Below are positions 36,565 to 48,687 of a DNA stretch of 64,000 nt, piece after piece. The DNA comes from Chloroflexia bacterium (lineage in GTDB: Bacteria; Chloroflexota; Chloroflexia; DTKN01), in contig JAFGKG010000219.1 of the NCBI GenBank assembly GCA_016928715.1, forward strand, positions 1 to 64,000, in the 5' to 3' direction. The position numbers and the translations under genes are program-made. Numbering within the stretch: the first letter of the stretch is position 1; the number at the start of each line of letters is the position of its first letter. The notes beneath the pieces are model-generated. The model made no database searches and was not told the DNA's origin. It saw only the letters and a list, made by a program, of their open reading frames with translations.

Positions 36565-39500
36565 TTGTCGGGCGCTGCACCCGCTGTTCCAAGCCCTTAA
36601 CGAACGCGGCATTCCCCTCTCGGATCTCTTGGGGAATTTTCCTGAGGGCCATACTTTTTTCTGTGCGGAGAGCTGGATCAGCCAGGCTACCTTTGCCAAA
36701 TTGTTCGACCGGGCGATCGCGCTCAGTGGCAGCCCCGACCTCATCGCCTGGGTGGGCCGGCTGGCGGCGGAACCCTGCGTGGCCGGGCTGGTGCAGCCGC
36801 AGGCTGTTTTGGAAAAGAGCCCGCTGGAGCTGCTGCGCCAGGCCGATCGCTTTTTGGGCCCACTGCAGCGGGAGGGCCAGGTCATCGTCCAGGCCGGCCG
36901 TCCTGGATACGTCCGGCTGGCCTGCCTGCCTCCCCCGGGTGGGCGGCGCAGCTATCACCTCTGCACCTACACCCGGCACCTGCTGGCGGCCATCCCCGGT
37001 CTCTGGCAGATCGAGGACGTCCAGGTGCGGGAGATTTGCTGTACCGTCCCTTTGGTCGAACTGCGGCCCGCCTCCGGCGAGCGCTATGCCATCGAGGAGC
37101 AAGGGCAGGTCTGGCAAGTTCTGGCCCAAGGAGAGTTCGCCAGCCGGCGTTGCTTGGGCAAATTGAACGAGGATGGCACATTTCAGCAAGGGGGCACCCT
37201 CTATGGTGCGGAGCACTGTCTCTACGAGATCCGCTGGTCGCATCCCCGCTCCCGCCGCCGATCCTGGTCCCCCCGTTTTGTACCTCGGGCCCATCACTGC
37301 GAACGGGCTCTGCGCGTGGTACAGCGTCAGGAGCATACGATCCAGGCACTGCACGAGCAGATCCAACACATGCAGCGCACCATGGAGGCGCGCATGCTAG
37401 AGCGCACGGAGAAACTGCGCGCCAAGGCCCGGCAGTCCGCCCTGGTTGAGCAGGCCGGCCGGCGATTTGCTTCCATTCTGGACCCCCAGGCGCTCTGGCA
37501 GGAAGCGGTGAGAACCTTGCGAGAGGACCTGGGCTATTTCAGCGTGGCCATGTACCTGCAACACGAGAACCGCTGGACCCTGGTTGCGCTGTCCAGTGGT
37601 GACGAAACTGTGCAGCGGCAGATCGGCGCGATCTTTTATCGGCAAGCAGCCCTGGACGATCTCCTGGATCGCAGCGGCCGGCCCCTACGGCAGGACGACC
37701 TGGAACAGCAGCCCCATCCGCTGGGGCTGCCCCGATGGGGACGGGGGCGCTCTCTGCTCTGTGTCCCGTTGGTGGCCTCCAATCGCCTATTGGGCATCCT
37801 GGATCTGCAAAGCCCGCTGGCCGGGCACCTGAACGAGGAGGATGCCCTGCTGCTGTACACCCTGGCCCCGCAGATTGCGATTGCTCTGGAGCGCAGCCTC
37901 CTCTACCAGGAGGAACAATGGGCTCGCCAAAAGGCCCGGGCCATGGCCAACCTAGCCCGGGTGGTGACCACCTCTCTAGAAATGGACCAAGTGCTTAGTT
38001 CGGTCCTGGAGCAACTCCGCAGCGTCCTACCCTACGACAGCGCGATCATCCTGCTGCAACAAGGGACTCGGCTTTCCTCGGGGATAAGCCATGGCTTATC
38101 CCCGCAGGCGGAACACGGTCTACTCCAGTTCTGCCTGAAGCGGACCAAGGGGCCACTGGCGCTCCTGTTCCAACAAGGCCGCTCTTTTCTGCAGAGCAGT
38201 CCCGGCGGAGCCACCGGGTACCTTCCACCGCAGTTGGCCCATTTGCGCTCCTGGCTGGGGGTGTCCCTGACCTCCCGGAACACCGTGATCGGAGCCGTGA
38301 TCCTGGCCAGTCAACAGCAGGGGCTTTACGGCCCGGAGGACCTGCGCCTGGCCGAGGATTTAGCCGGACAGGTCTCCACAGCCATCGAGAACGCCCGCCT
38401 GTACAGCCGCATCCGCCAGGAGCGGGATCGCCTGGAAAGCCTCTATGAAATCGCTCGACAACTGCACGCGAACTTGGGGATTGAAGATATCCTGAGCCAC
38501 GTTCTAGAGTTGGCCCTAACCAGTGTGGGAGCGCTGGCCGGCAGCATCATCCTCTTGGATGGGCAAGGCCAATTGAGGCACAGCATCCTCTCCCGACCTG
38601 GGCAGGATTCCTTCTCCCTGCTGCAGCGGGTCATTCGCGAAGGGGCGGCCGCATGGGTCATTCGGGAAAAACAAGCGCTGCTTATACGGGATACCCACAG
38701 CGACTCCCGCTGGATCGAACTGCAGGGCAAGCCCTGGGTGACCCGTTCCGCTATCCTGGTCCCCCTGTTGGTCCAAGACCAGATCCTGGGGGTGCTGACA
38801 GTGGACCACCCGCAGGTCAACCGCTTTAACCAGGACGATCTGGCCCTGCTGCTTTCCGTGGCCAGCCAGGCCAGCGTCGTCGTCCAACGGGCTCACCTCT
38901 TTGCGGCCATCCAAAATGAGCGGGCCCGCCTGGAAGCGGTGATCGAGGGCACCGCCGACGCCGTCGTTCTATTGAACGAGTCCGGCCAGGTACTACACAT
39001 GAACCACTCCGCAGCCCATCTTTTCGGATTGGAGAGCCCAGATCCGACCAGCAAATCCCTGGATTGGCTGGCCATCAGTCCAGCACTGCAATCATTGATC
39101 ACCCCGCAGTCCCTGCGGGAAGGGCCGCGCCGGGCCGAGATCCCCCTAGAGGACGAGCGTATTTTTTACGCCACGCTCAACCCAATTCCATCGGTGGGCG
39201 CGGTGCTCACTATGCAGGACATCAGCCCTCTCAAAGAGCTGGATCGGCTGAAAAGCGACTTTATCGCCACTGTCTCACACGACCTGCGCAGCCCCCTGGG
39301 GGCTGTACAAACACTGACCGAGATGATAGAGGTAGCCGGCCCCTTGAACAAAGACCAGCGCCGCTTTATCGAACAAGTCCTGTTCTCTGTGGACAAAATG
39401 ATCGCCCTGGTCCAAGACCTCTTGGACCTGACCCGGATTGAAGCCGGGGTAGAGATGTCAATGGCCCCCTGCCAACTCGCGGCCGTGATCGCCGACGCCG

Positions 39501-39946
39501 TGGACCAGGTAGAGGCCCTGGCCGCGATCAGGTCGGTTTCCCTCCAGGTTGTTGTTGCCCCGGACCTGCCCCTGGTCTGGGGCAACGGGCGGCGGTTGGG
39601 CCAGGTCATCACGAACCTGTTGGATAATGCCATCAAGTACAGCCCAAGCAGGAAAGAGGTCCTCTTTCGCGCCTATCCCCAGGGGGACATACTGCAGGTA
39701 GACGTCACCGACTATGGACCGGGCATTCCCAACGCGGACCTGCCCTATGTGTTTGAAAAGTTCTACACTATCCGACAGAATAAACCAGGCGAAAAGGGAA
39801 CTGGTTTGGGACTCTCCATCGCCCGCTCTATTATCCTGGCTCACGGGGGCAAAATTTGGGTTAAAAGCAAAGAAGGAGAAGGTTCCACCTTCTCCTTCAG
39901 TCTTTTATGTCGGGATATGCCGGCTCAGACGTCCGACAAGCTATGA
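36548..39946 (+). CDS. Multi-GAF/PAS sensor histidine kinase
   Basis: GAF-like repeats, [27 protein letters not shown]-box, [23 protein letters not shown]; start [14 protein letters not shown] overlaps the trmFO 3' end. Confidence 0.9.
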   Translation: MAAEISCRALHPLFQALNERGIPLSDLLGNFPEGHTFFCAESWISQATFAKLFDRAIALSGSPDLIAWVGRLAAEPCVAGLVQPQAVLEKSPLELLRQADRFLGPLQREGQVIVQAGRPGYVRLACLPPPGGRRSYHLCTYTRHLLAAIPGLWQIEDVQVREICCTVPLVELRPASGERYAIEEQGQVWQVLAQGEFASRRCLGKLNEDGTFQQGGTLYGAEHCLYEIRWSHPRSRRRSWSPRFVPRAHHCERALRVVQRQEHTIQALHEQIQHMQRTMEARMLERTEKLRAKARQSALVEQAGRRFASILDPQALWQEAVRTLREDLGYFSVAMYLQHENRWTLVALSSGDETVQRQIGAIFYRQAALDDLLDRSGRPLRQDDLEQQPHPLGLPRWGRGRSLLCVPLVASNRLLGILDLQSPLAGHLNEEDALLLYTLAPQIAIALERSLLYQEEQWARQKARAMANLARVVTTSLEMDQVLSSVLEQLRSVLPYDSAIILLQQGTRLSSGISHGLSPQAEHGLLQFCLKRTKGPLALLFQQGRSFLQSSPGGATGYLPPQLAHLRSWLGVSLTSRNTVIGAVILASQQQGLYGPEDLRLAEDLAGQVSTAIENARLYSRIRQERDRLESLYEIARQLHANLGIEDILSHVLELALTSVGALAGSIILLDGQGQLRHSILSRPGQDSFSLLQRVIREGAAAWVIREKQALLIRDTHSDSRWIELQGKPWVTRSAILVPLLVQDQILGVLTVDHPQVNRFNQDDLALLLSVASQASVVVQRAHLFAAIQNERARLEAVIEGTADAVVLLNESGQVLHMNHSAAHLFGLESPDPTSKSLDWLAISPALQSLITPQSLREGPRRAEIPLEDERIFYATLNPIPSVGAVLTMQDISPLKELDRLKSDFIATVSHDLRSPLGAVQTLTEMIEVAGPLNKDQRRFIEQVLFSVDKMIALVQDLLDLTRIEAGVEMSMAPCQLAAVIADAVDQVEALAAIRSVSLQVVVAPDLPLVWGNGRRLGQVITNLLDNAIKYSPSRKEVLFRAYPQGDILQVDVTDYGPGIPNADLPYVFEKFYTIRQNKPGEKGTGLGLSIARSIILAHGGKIWVKSKEGEGSTFSFSLLCRDMPAQTSDKL
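39872..39898. terminator. 11-bp perfect stem hairpin GAAGGAGAAGG-TTCCA-CCTTCTCCTTC between convergent genes, inside the kinase ORF
   Basis: Direct reading. T-rich tracts flank both sides (agtcttttatg on plus; tttgctttt on minus). Confidence 0.6.
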
Positions 39947-42900
39947 GTCCTCTTCGGCAGCCGGTTTGAGCGAATCCCAGGGCAGGCTTTCAAACTCTGG
40001 GCTATCGCTCTCCTCCAGGTCATCACCGCGCAAGAAGCGCATCGCCTGTTCACGCTCGAGACTGCGGGAGCCTTCCTCCTCCAGCGCGATGCGGGCCAGG
40101 CGCTGACGCTCTTCGGCCCGTTTACGGCGGATCTCCAGTCCTGTCCCAGCCGGGATCAGCCGCCCGATAATGACATTTTCCTTCAGGCCGCGCAAATAGT
40201 CCATCTTGCCCATCACGGCCGCCTCTGTCAGCACACGGGTTGTCTCCTGGAAGGAGGCCGCGGCCAGCCAGGAATCGGTGTTCAAGGCCGCCTTGGTAAT
40301 GCCGAGCAGGACCAGGTGCGCCGTCGCCGGTTCCCCACCGGCGGCGATCACGCGTGAATTCTCCTCTTGGTAGCTAGAACGATCCACCAGGTCCCCGGGC
40401 AAAAAGTCCGTATCCCCGGGGTCATCCACCTGGACCCGGCGCAGCATCTGCCGGATGATGATTTCCAGGTGCTTGTCATTGATGTCCACGCCCTGCGAGC
40501 AGTAGACGCTTTGGGCCTCATTGACCAGGTACGACTGGACCGCTTCGCGGCCGGCAATCTGCAATAGAGCTCGCGGATCGATCGAGCCCTCGGTCAGGCG
40601 ATGGCCGGCCTCGATCCACTGTTCTTCGCGTACACGCAGGCGAACGGGAATCGGCACTTCGTACTCGCGCACCTCTTCCTCGGCCCCCCGCAGCACAATC
40701 CGGCCGTCCTCCATAAAGACCTGACCGGCGACGCTGGCTACAATCGAAGGGCGGTCGTCGTCCTCTACATTAGTCTCGGCCAACAGATCGCCCTCCTCGA
40801 CCTCATCACCTTCCTCTACCCGGCAGACGAATTGTTCGGGGATCTCGTACACATCGCTGTAGGCCTCGCTGTGGACCACCCGGATAATGCGATGGTCGCC
40901 CTCGCGAATGATCTCGACGGTGCCATCGATATCGGCGATCTCGGCTTTCCCCTTGGGCAGGCGGGCCTCGAAAACCTCCTGCACCCGGGGCAGACCCTTG
41001 GTAATATCCAACTCGGATTTGACCCCACCGGTGTGAAAGGTGCGCAGCGTAAGCTGGGTACCCGGCTCACCAATGGACTGGGCGGCGATGATACCAATGG
41101 CCTCGCCGATGCCCACCAGATTGCCGGTGGCCAAATTGCGGCCATAGCAGAGCGAGCAGAGACCGATCGGGGCCTGGCAGGAGAGCGGCGAGCGGACGAA
41201 AAAGTTGGTGAGGGCCTCCTCTTCCAAGAGACGCCGGGCCTCCGCGGGCACCTCTTCGTCTCCTCGCAGGATCGCCTTGCGGCGCTCTGGCCGCAGCAAG
41301 GGCAGGGGGCGATCGAGGATCTTGGCCACCTGCTGCCAGACCTTTTGATTGATCTGGTCCACCCGCTCCCAGGCCTGTTCGTCAAATTCGTCGTTGCGGT
41401 CCACCAGGATTTCGCCACTGCTCGGATCGGCTACGGGCAAGGCCATCCGGCGCCCAATCAGGCGGGCGCTCAGTTCCTCGATAGTATGGTCGGCCTCGCG
41501 GACCCAGATGCCGCCTTCCGTCTCGCAGTCCTCACTGACAATGGTGACATCCTGGGCCACATCGACCAGGCGGCGGGTCAGATAACCGGCCTCGGCCGTA
41601 CGCAGAGCGGTATCGGCCAGGCCTTTGCGTCCACCGTGGGTAGAGACAAAGTACTCCAGAACCGAAAGTCCCTCACGAAAGTTGGAACGAATGGGCAGGT
41701 CGATAATCCGGCCCGCCGGATCGGTCATCAGACCGCGCATGCCGGCCATCTGGCGAATCTGCTCGATATTGCCGCGGGCGCCGGAGGTGGCCATCATATA
41801 GACCGGGCCAAAGCGATCCAGTGTATTCGAGACCTCGGAGGTAATTTTTTGCGTGGCCTCGGTCCAGACCTCCACAGTGCCCCGATAGCGCTCGCCCTCG
41901 GTAATCAGACCGCGCCGGAACTGCCGCTCCAGGTTTTCCACCTCGCTATCGGCCTTGGAAAGGAGCTCCGTCTTGCCCTCGGGGATCTCGATATCCTCTA
42001 TCCCGATGGTCAGGCCGGCCCGCGTGGCAAAGCGAAAGCCCAGTTGCTTAATCCGGTCGGCCATAGCGGCCGTCTCTTCGGCGCCATACTGACGGTAGCA
42101 CTCGGCGATGATGCGACGCAAGGCCTTTTTATCCATAATCTCGTTGCGGAAGCGCAAACCTTCGGGCAGTACCTCATTGAGAATGACCCGACCCAGGCAG
42201 GTTTCCAGAAGCTCATTGCCGATCTGGTAAGAGGGGGGAAGCAGGATGCGGATCTTGGTCTGGAGTCCGATCAGGCCGGCATCGTAGGCCATCAGGGCCT
42301 CCTCCAGGCTGGAGAAAGCCTTGCCCTCCCCCCAAGCACCCGGCCGAACCAAGGTCATATAGTAGCAACCCAAGACCATCTCCTGGCTAGGGGTAATGAT
42401 GGGGGAACCGGTGGCCGGAGAGAGCAGATTGTGCACTGAAAGCATACGATTGCGCGCTTCCTGCTGTGCCCGTTCTGAAAGCGGCACATGCACGGCCATC
42501 TGGTCGCCATCAAAGTCGGCGGCAAAAGCCGTACAGACGAGCGGGTGCAATTGGATGGCACTGCCCTCGATCAGGACGGGCTCAAAAGCCTGAATGGAAA
42601 GGCGGTGCAGGGAGGGAGCCCGGTTCAGCAGCACCAAATAATTCTGCACGACCTCTTCCAGGACATCCCAGACCTCTGGACGGATCCGCTCGACACTGCG
42701 TTTGGCACTCTTGATGTTATGCGCATAGCCCCGTGCGACCAGGCCACGCATCACAAAAGGCTTGAACAGCTCGAGGGCCATCCGCTTGGGCAGACCACAC
42801 TGGTGCAGCTTGAGATTGGGGCCGACCACAATGACCGAGCGGCCGGAATAGTCGACCCGCTTGCCCAAGAGATTTTGCCGAAAGCGGCCCTGCTTGCCCT

Positions 42901-44398
42901 TGAGCATATCCGAGAGGGACTTGAGGCGGTGTTTGCCCCGCCCAGAGACGGCCCTCCCGCGCCGACCATTGTCAATGAGTGCGTCTACAGCCTCCTGCAG
43001 CATACGCTTTTCGTTGCGGATAATGATCTCTGGCGCTTTGAGTTCCAACAAGCGGCGCAGGCGGTTGTTACGGTTGATCACGCGGCGGTACAGGTCGTTG
43101 AGATCCGAGGTAGCGAAACGACCCCCATCCAACTGCACCATCGGTCTCAAATCCGGGGGCAGCACGGGCAGCACCGTCATGATCATCCACTCCGGACGGT
43201 TGCCAGACTTGCGGAAGGACTCGACCACCCGCAGCCGTTTGCCCGCCTTTTTGCGGCGCTGGGCCGACGTACTGGTCTCCATTTCCTCCTTCAGTTCCAC
43301 GGACAAGAGATTCAGGTCCAAGCGCCCCAAGATGTCCCGCACGGCCCCCGCGCCCATATCGGCCCGAAAGATGTTGCCGCAGGCCTCTCGATACTCGCGG
43401 TACTGCGCCTCTGTGAGGAGCATAGAGCGATACAGTTCCTTGACCATACGCTGGCGGCGATCGGCTTCTTGGCGAATCTGGTCTATCTGCTCCTGGGCGG
43501 ACTCTTCCAGGCGGGCGCTCTCTTGCTCGGCCACGTAGGAACGCTGGTCGCGCTCGGCCTCGGTTTGCATCCGGGCATCCGATTGTTTTTGGCGTCCGAT
43601 AGGTTCGACGGTCTCGATAGCCGCCTGGACAACATGGGTCAACTCGACCAAGTTGTCAGCAGTGACGGTCTCTCCCTCCTGAACAATGACCTCTCCAGTG
43701 GGCTCAAAAACGAGGGTGCGATGGGCCGGCCCGCCTTTCCAGGCCTCCAGTTCGGCTTCGATCTCTTTGGCCGCCTGCACAAAGGTCTCGGTCTGCTCCA
43801 GCAGCTCTTCCTCAAAGCGCTCCAGGGTAGCCTCCAGGGCGCGATCCAGCACGCCGAGTTCCCCTGCCAACTGCTCGCGGAGGCGTTCTATTTGCTCGCC
43901 GGTCTCGGCTTCCACCTGGGCAATTTCCTCGGACACTTGTTTTTCGATGCGCTCCAGCAGGCTGGCCCGGCGGTCCTCATCCACATCGGTGACAATATAG
44001 GCAGCAAAATAGATGACCCGTTCCAGATTGCGCAGGGTGACGTTCAGCAGCAGACCCAGGCGGCTGGGAGTCCCCTTGACAAACCAGATGTGGGTAATCG
44101 GCGCCGCCAACTCGATGTGGCCCATGCGTTCGCGGCGCACGCGGGAACGCGTCACTTCGACCCCACACTTGTCGCAGATAATGCCATGGTGGCGCACGCG
44201 CTTGTACTTGCCACAGGCACATTCCCAGTCCTTGGTAGGACCAAAGATGCGTTCACAAAACAGCCCGTCCCGCTCGGCCCGCAGAGTACGGTAGTTGATC
44301 GTCTCCGGTTTGGTCACTTCTCCGTGAGACCAACGGCGGATTTCCTCCGGCGAAGCCACACCAATGCGAATGGCCGTAATCTCGTTGATTCTTGTCAT
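39941..44398 (-). CDS. rpoC: DNA-directed RNA polymerase subunit beta'
   Basis: [23 protein letters not shown] zinc motif, [60 protein letters not shown]. Confidence 0.98.
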   Translation of the reverse strand: MTRINEITAIRIGVASPEEIRRWSHGEVTKPETINYRTLRAERDGLFCERIFGPTKDWECACGKYKRVRHHGIICDKCGVEVTRSRVRRERMGHIELAAPITHIWFVKGTPSRLGLLLNVTLRNLERVIYFAAYIVTDVDEDRRASLLERIEKQVSEEIAQVEAETGEQIERLREQLAGELGVLDRALEATLERFEEELLEQTETFVQAAKEIEAELEAWKGGPAHRTLVFEPTGEVIVQEGETVTADNLVELTHVVQAAIETVEPIGRQKQSDARMQTEAERDQRSYVAEQESARLEESAQEQIDQIRQEADRRQRMVKELYRSMLLTEAQYREYREACGNIFRADMGAGAVRDILGRLDLNLLSVELKEEMETSTSAQRRKKAGKRLRVVESFRKSGNRPEWMIMTVLPVLPPDLRPMVQLDGGRFATSDLNDLYRRVINRNNRLRRLLELKAPEIIIRNEKRMLQEAVDALIDNGRRGRAVSGRGKHRLKSLSDMLKGKQGRFRQNLLGKRVDYSGRSVIVVGPNLKLHQCGLPKRMALELFKPFVMRGLVARGYAHNIKSAKRSVERIRPEVWDVLEEVVQNYLVLLNRAPSLHRLSIQAFEPVLIEGSAIQLHPLVCTAFAADFDGDQMAVHVPLSERAQQEARNRMLSVHNLLSPATGSPIITPSQEMVLGCYYMTLVRPGAWGEGKAFSSLEEALMAYDAGLIGLQTKIRILLPPSYQIGNELLETCLGRVILNEVLPEGLRFRNEIMDKKALRRIIAECYRQYGAEETAAMADRIKQLGFRFATRAGLTIGIEDIEIPEGKTELLSKADSEVENLERQFRRGLITEGERYRGTVEVWTEATQKITSEVSNTLDRFGPVYMMATSGARGNIEQIRQMAGMRGLMTDPAGRIIDLPIRSNFREGLSVLEYFVSTHGGRKGLADTALRTAEAGYLTRRLVDVAQDVTIVSEDCETEGGIWVREADHTIEELSARLIGRRMALPVADPSSGEILVDRNDEFDEQAWERVDQINQKVWQQVAKILDRPLPLLRPERRKAILRGDEEVPAEARRLLEEEALTNFFVRSPLSCQAPIGLCSLCYGRNLATGNLVGIGEAIGIIAAQSIGEPGTQLTLRTFHTGGVKSELDITKGLPRVQEVFEARLPKGKAEIADIDGTVEIIREGDHRIIRVVHSEAYSDVYEIPEQFVCRVEEGDEVEEGDLLAETNVEDDDRPSIVASVAGQVFMEDGRIVLRGAEEEVREYEVPIPVRLRVREEQWIEAGHRLTEGSIDPRALLQIAGREAVQSYLVNEAQSVYCSQGVDINDKHLEIIIRQMLRRVQVDDPGDTDFLPGDLVDRSSYQEENSRVIAAGGEPATAHLVLLGITKAALNTDSWLAAASFQETTRVLTEAAVMGKMDYLRGLKENVIIGRLIPAGTGLEIRRKRAEERQRLARIALEEEGSRSLEREQAMRFLRGDDLEESDSPEFESLPWDSLKPAAEEDS

Positions 44399-44459
44399 TC
44401 AGCTATCCTCTCAGTCCAGGCAGGTCAGCACAAGCCCCCGGCCGGATCTCCTAACAACG

Positions 44460-47400
44460 CTATTCTCTTTCGATACCAGAGAGGTTGATCCCCTCCAGCC
44501 CAATCAGGGGCCGAGTTTGTTGCCCCGCGTTGTCAATATCCACTGCCGCCTCATCGTCGCCATAGATCTCGACCGACAATCCCAAGCTTTGCAGTTCCTT
44601 GACCAACACCTTAAAGGCCTCAGGGATACCCACCTCCTGAATGGGCTCCCCTTTGACAATCGCCTCATAGGTCTTGCTGCGGCCATTGATATCATCGGAC
44701 TTGACCGTGAGCATTTCTTGCAGCGTATAAGCCGCCCCATAAGCCTCCAGCGCCCAGACCTCCATCTCGCCAAAGCGCTGCCCACCGAACTGGGCTTTGC
44801 CGCCCAGGGGCTGCTGGGTGACCAGGGAATAGGGGCCGGTAGAGCGGGCGTGGATTTTGTCCTCCACCAGGTGGGCCAGCTTCATCATATAGATATAGCC
44901 CACCGCGACAGGATTTTCAAAGGGCTCTCCGGTGCGGCCATCGTAGAGCGTGATCTTGCCATTATCGGGGAGGCCGGCTTTTACCAGCATATCTTCGATA
45001 TCCCTTTCCTCGGCGCCGTCAAAGACGGGGGTGGCGACCTTGATCCCCAATCTGAGTGCGGCCCAGCCGAGATGGGTCTCGAGTAGCTGCCCAATGTTCA
45101 TGCGCGAGGGCACGCCCAGCGGGTTGAGGACAATATCCACCGGCGTACCATCGGGCAGAAAGGGCATATCTTCAACGGGCAGGATACGCGAGATGACGCC
45201 CTTGTTGCCGTGCCGCCCGGCCATCTTGTCCCCGGCGGCGATTTTACGCCGCTGGGCAATGAGGACCCGCACCATCGTGTGCACGCCAACCGAGAGTTCG
45301 TCGCCCTGGTCGCGGGAAAATATCTTGACATCAATCACCCGGCCGGAGACCCCATGGGGAACCCGCAGGGAAGAATCCCGCACCTCGCGGGCCTTTTCTC
45401 CAAAGATCGCCCGCAGCAGGCGCTCCTCGGCGGTCAGGTCCGTCTCTCCCTTGGGCGTGATCTTGCCCACCAGGATCTCACCCGGCCCGACCTCGGCCCC
45501 GATATAAACCACGCCGGCTTCGTCCAGATTGGCGAGCAGGTCCTGACCTACATTGGGGATATCCCGGGTAATCTCCTCCGGGCCCAACTTGGTATCGCGG
45601 GCCTCACATTCGTACTTTTCGATGTGCACGGAGGTATAGACGTCCTCCCGTTCCAGCCGCTCGCTGATGAGGATGGCGTCCTCAAAGTTACCTCCCTCCC
45701 AGGGCAAAAAGGCCACCAGGACGTTGCGCCCCAAGGCCAGTTCTCCATTGTCGGTAGAAGGCCCATCGGCGATGACCTGCCCGGCGACCACCCCATCCCC
45801 CTTTTGCACAATCGGCCGCTGGTGAATGCAGGTATCCTGATTGGAACGACGGAATCCAATCAGCGGATAGGTGCGCTCAAAACCATCCTCTTCCCGCACC
45901 AGGATTTCGTCGGCCACCGCCCGCAGCACCTCGCCGTCAGCGGCGGCAATAGCCACCAGGCCGGAATCACGGGCCGCCTGGTACTCCATGCCCGTACCGA
46001 CCAGGGGCGATTCCGGCACCAGCAGGGGCACGGCCTGTCGCTGCATGTTGGAACCCATCAGGGCACGGTTGGCATCGTCATGTTCCAGGAAGGGGATCAG
46101 GGCCGTGGATACCGAAACAACCTGTTTGGGCGACACATCCATAAAGTCGATTTGGTCGGCGCGCTCCAGGGTGGGCCGGGAACCTCGCCGGGCCGTGACC
46201 CGCTCGTCGATGAAGCGATTGCGCTCGTCCAGGCGGGCATTGGCTTGGGCAATGGTATACCGATCGTCCTCGTCGGCGGAGAGATAGGTGATCTCTTGGC
46301 TTACCGTCGGATGCACCGCAATGCGTTTCAAGGGCAGCGCCGCGATCCGCTTGCTCAGGGCCTCGTCAATTTCTGTGCCGGCTGCCGCGACCAACTCGCC
46401 GCTCTGCGGATCGGTTACGTCCTGGCGCAACAGATGCCCTTCCAGGAGTACCGCCCGGTTCTCCAACTCGCGGACGACCCGGCGATAGGGGGTCTCGATA
46501 AAACCAAGCGGGTTAACCCGCCCATAGGTCGCCAGGCTGCCAATCAAGCCGATGTTGGGGCCCTCGGGGGTTTCTACCGGACAAATACGCCCATAGTGTG
46601 AATGGTGCACATCTCGGACCTCAAAGCCGGCCCGATCACGGGAAAGGCCACCCGGCCCCAGCGCCGAAAGGCGCCGCTTGTGGGTCAACTCGGCCAAGGG
46701 GTTGGTCTGGTCCATGAACTGGGAAAGCTGGCTGCCACCAAAGAATTCTCGAATCGCCGCCACCAGCGGTCGAATGTTGATCAGACGATTGGGCATCACT
46801 GTTTCGGGCTCGCTCATGGTCATCCGCTCACGGATGATGCGCTCTATGCGCAGCAAGCCAATACGGAATTGGTTCTGCACGAGCTCGCCCACCGTGCGGA
46901 CCCGGCGATTGCCCAGATGGTCAATATCATCCGGTTCGCCCCAACCATTGTTCAGACGGATCAGCTCTTCAACGATGCGAATAATGTCCGCCGTAACCAG
47001 GGTGCGCTGGTTCAAGGGCGGCGGATCCTGATGCCCACTGATCACGCGCACGTAAAAGCGGCTGCAAAGATGCTCAAACTCGTATTCCGCAGGACCAATC
47101 CAAAGGTCCTGGCCCTCTTGACACATCTCGCAGCCCGGGCAGATGTACCAGCCGCACTCGGGGCACATCTCGACTTTGCTCGAGTCAATCAAATGGGCCT
47201 CATCCCGCCAGCAGGTCACGGATTCCCCACTCAGGGCCAGTTCTACCACCTCTTGGGTCTGGGCCCGCAGTGCTTTTATCTCGTTCTCTTCCAGGCTGAG
47301 CCCCCCCCTGGCCCGCTCCAACCACCAGACGCGCTGCTGCACCATGTCATCAACAAGTTCTTGATCCGCCCCATGCTCGCGGGCCTGCTGCCAAAGATCC

Positions 47401-48380
47401 AGCCAGGCGCGCCGGCGCTCCAAACCCTCTCGGACCTCCGGCTCCAGCGTGCGATTCTCCCACAAGCGGCGGTTCAATTTGTAGCGTCCGACCTTGGCCA
47501 GGTTGTAACGCCGCTCATCAAAGAGCATGCTCTCCAGTAAATTGCGCGCATTGTCCAAAGTAGGGGGATCGCCGGGACGAAGCCGCCGATAGATTTCCAG
47601 CAATGCCTCCGGCTGGTCCGTACTGGGATCCCGGCCCAGCGTGGCCTCGATAAAGGAACGATCCGTCGAGGTATCCACATGTTGGAAAAGAGCCCGAAGC
47701 TCGTCATCCGTATCGTAGCCCAACGCTCGCAATAGAATGGTCACCGGGATTTTGCGCCGCCGATCCATCTTGACCGAGAGAACATTGCGGCGATTGGTCT
47801 CGAAATCCAGCCAGGCTCCCCGCGCCGGAATCAACTTGGCTGCGTACAGGGGCAAACCATCGCGGGTCTCGTCCTTGAACTGAAAATAGCAACCCGGGGA
47901 ACGGACCAACTGGGAGACCACCACCCGCTCAGCCCCGTTGATGATAAAGGTAGCCCGGTTGGTCATCCAGGGAAAATCACCACAAAAAATCTCTTGCTCC
48001 CGGACCTCACCCGACTCTTTGATGTGGAGTTGGACTTGAACGCGCAGAGGACGAGCGTAGGTGGCATCCCGTTCCCGGGCCTCGCTCTCACTGTAACGGG
48101 GCTCCCCAAAGTAATAGTGCAAAAAGTACAGCTCCATCTTGCGCCCGGTGAAATCCTGTACCGGCGAGATCTCGGTAAAAATCTGCTGCAGGCCCTCCTC
48201 GACAAACCAATGGAAGGACTCCAACTGGGTCTGGATCAGGTGGGGCATGGGTAAAATTTCAGGGATCCGCGAGAAGGAATGCCGCTCGGGTCGCTTGACC
48301 TCTCGAATGGGGTGCTGTGGACCCGGTAAAGAATCCTCTACCGTCACAGACTGTTCAGGAGTACGAACAACAACGGACAT
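44460..48380 (-). CDS. rpoB: DNA-directed RNA polymerase subunit beta
   Basis: [74 protein letters not shown]. Confidence 0.98.
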   Translation of the reverse strand: MSVVVRTPEQSVTVEDSLPGPQHPIREVKRPERHSFSRIPEILPMPHLIQTQLESFHWFVEEGLQQIFTEISPVQDFTGRKMELYFLHYYFGEPRYSESEARERDATYARPLRVQVQLHIKESGEVREQEIFCGDFPWMTNRATFIINGAERVVVSQLVRSPGCYFQFKDETRDGLPLYAAKLIPARGAWLDFETNRRNVLSVKMDRRRKIPVTILLRALGYDTDDELRALFQHVDTSTDRSFIEATLGRDPSTDQPEALLEIYRRLRPGDPPTLDNARNLLESMLFDERRYNLAKVGRYKLNRRLWENRTLEPEVREGLERRRAWLDLWQQAREHGADQELVDDMVQQRVWWLERARGGLSLEENEIKALRAQTQEVVELALSGESVTCWRDEAHLIDSSKVEMCPECGWYICPGCEMCQEGQDLWIGPAEYEFEHLCSRFYVRVISGHQDPPPLNQRTLVTADIIRIVEELIRLNNGWGEPDDIDHLGNRRVRTVGELVQNQFRIGLLRIERIIRERMTMSEPETVMPNRLINIRPLVAAIREFFGGSQLSQFMDQTNPLAELTHKRRLSALGPGGLSRDRAGFEVRDVHHSHYGRICPVETPEGPNIGLIGSLATYGRVNPLGFIETPYRRVVRELENRAVLLEGHLLRQDVTDPQSGELVAAAGTEIDEALSKRIAALPLKRIAVHPTVSQEITYLSADEDDRYTIAQANARLDERNRFIDERVTARRGSRPTLERADQIDFMDVSPKQVVSVSTALIPFLEHDDANRALMGSNMQRQAVPLLVPESPLVGTGMEYQAARDSGLVAIAAADGEVLRAVADEILVREEDGFERTYPLIGFRRSNQDTCIHQRPIVQKGDGVVAGQVIADGPSTDNGELALGRNVLVAFLPWEGGNFEDAILISERLEREDVYTSVHIEKYECEARDTKLGPEEITRDIPNVGQDLLANLDEAGVVYIGAEVGPGEILVGKITPKGETDLTAEERLLRAIFGEKAREVRDSSLRVPHGVSGRVIDVKIFSRDQGDELSVGVHTMVRVLIAQRRKIAAGDKMAGRHGNKGVISRILPVEDMPFLPDGTPVDIVLNPLGVPSRMNIGQLLETHLGWAALRLGIKVATPVFDGAEERDIEDMLVKAGLPDNGKITLYDGRTGEPFENPVAVGYIYMMKLAHLVEDKIHARSTGPYSLVTQQPLGGKAQFGGQRFGEMEVWALEAYGAAYTLQEMLTVKSDDINGRSKTYEAIVKGEPIQEVGIPEAFKVLVKELQSLGLSVEIYGDDEAAVDIDNAGQQTRPLIGLEGINLSGIERE

Positions 48381-48496
48381 TCAACGCCTCCACAGTGTTA
48401 AGGCCGGTCCTCACAGACCAGGCGAGCTTTTCGATAGGTTGGGGGTACCGTTCTTTAGGGGGATAAAACACCAACGAACCGCCCATCCAGTAGCAC

Positions 48497-48525
48497 TGGA
48501 CAGGAACCTTGGTTTTGTGTATAAT
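48497..48525 (+). promoter_or_regulatory. Sigma70-type promoter (TGGACA-17-TATAAT)
   Basis: -35 at 48497-48502, -10 at 48520-48525; upstream of the 48688 CDS. Confidence 0.55.
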
Positions 48526-48687
48526 ACCCTTGATCCAGGAAAGCACATCGCTTGGAGAGAATGCCCCAGAGACCTGTTGGTCCAGGTATGTTTTTGCGAG
48601 GAAACAGGAACTCAAATCTTGCCGCCTACCGCTCGGTTTCCGTTCCTGGCAACGTACCAATTTTTGTGCCCCACCCCCGAGGACACA

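Noticed and set aside
40601-44488. Long plus-strand ORFs (612 and 666 aa)
   Set aside because: Antisense shadows of rpoC, which has unambiguous motifs.
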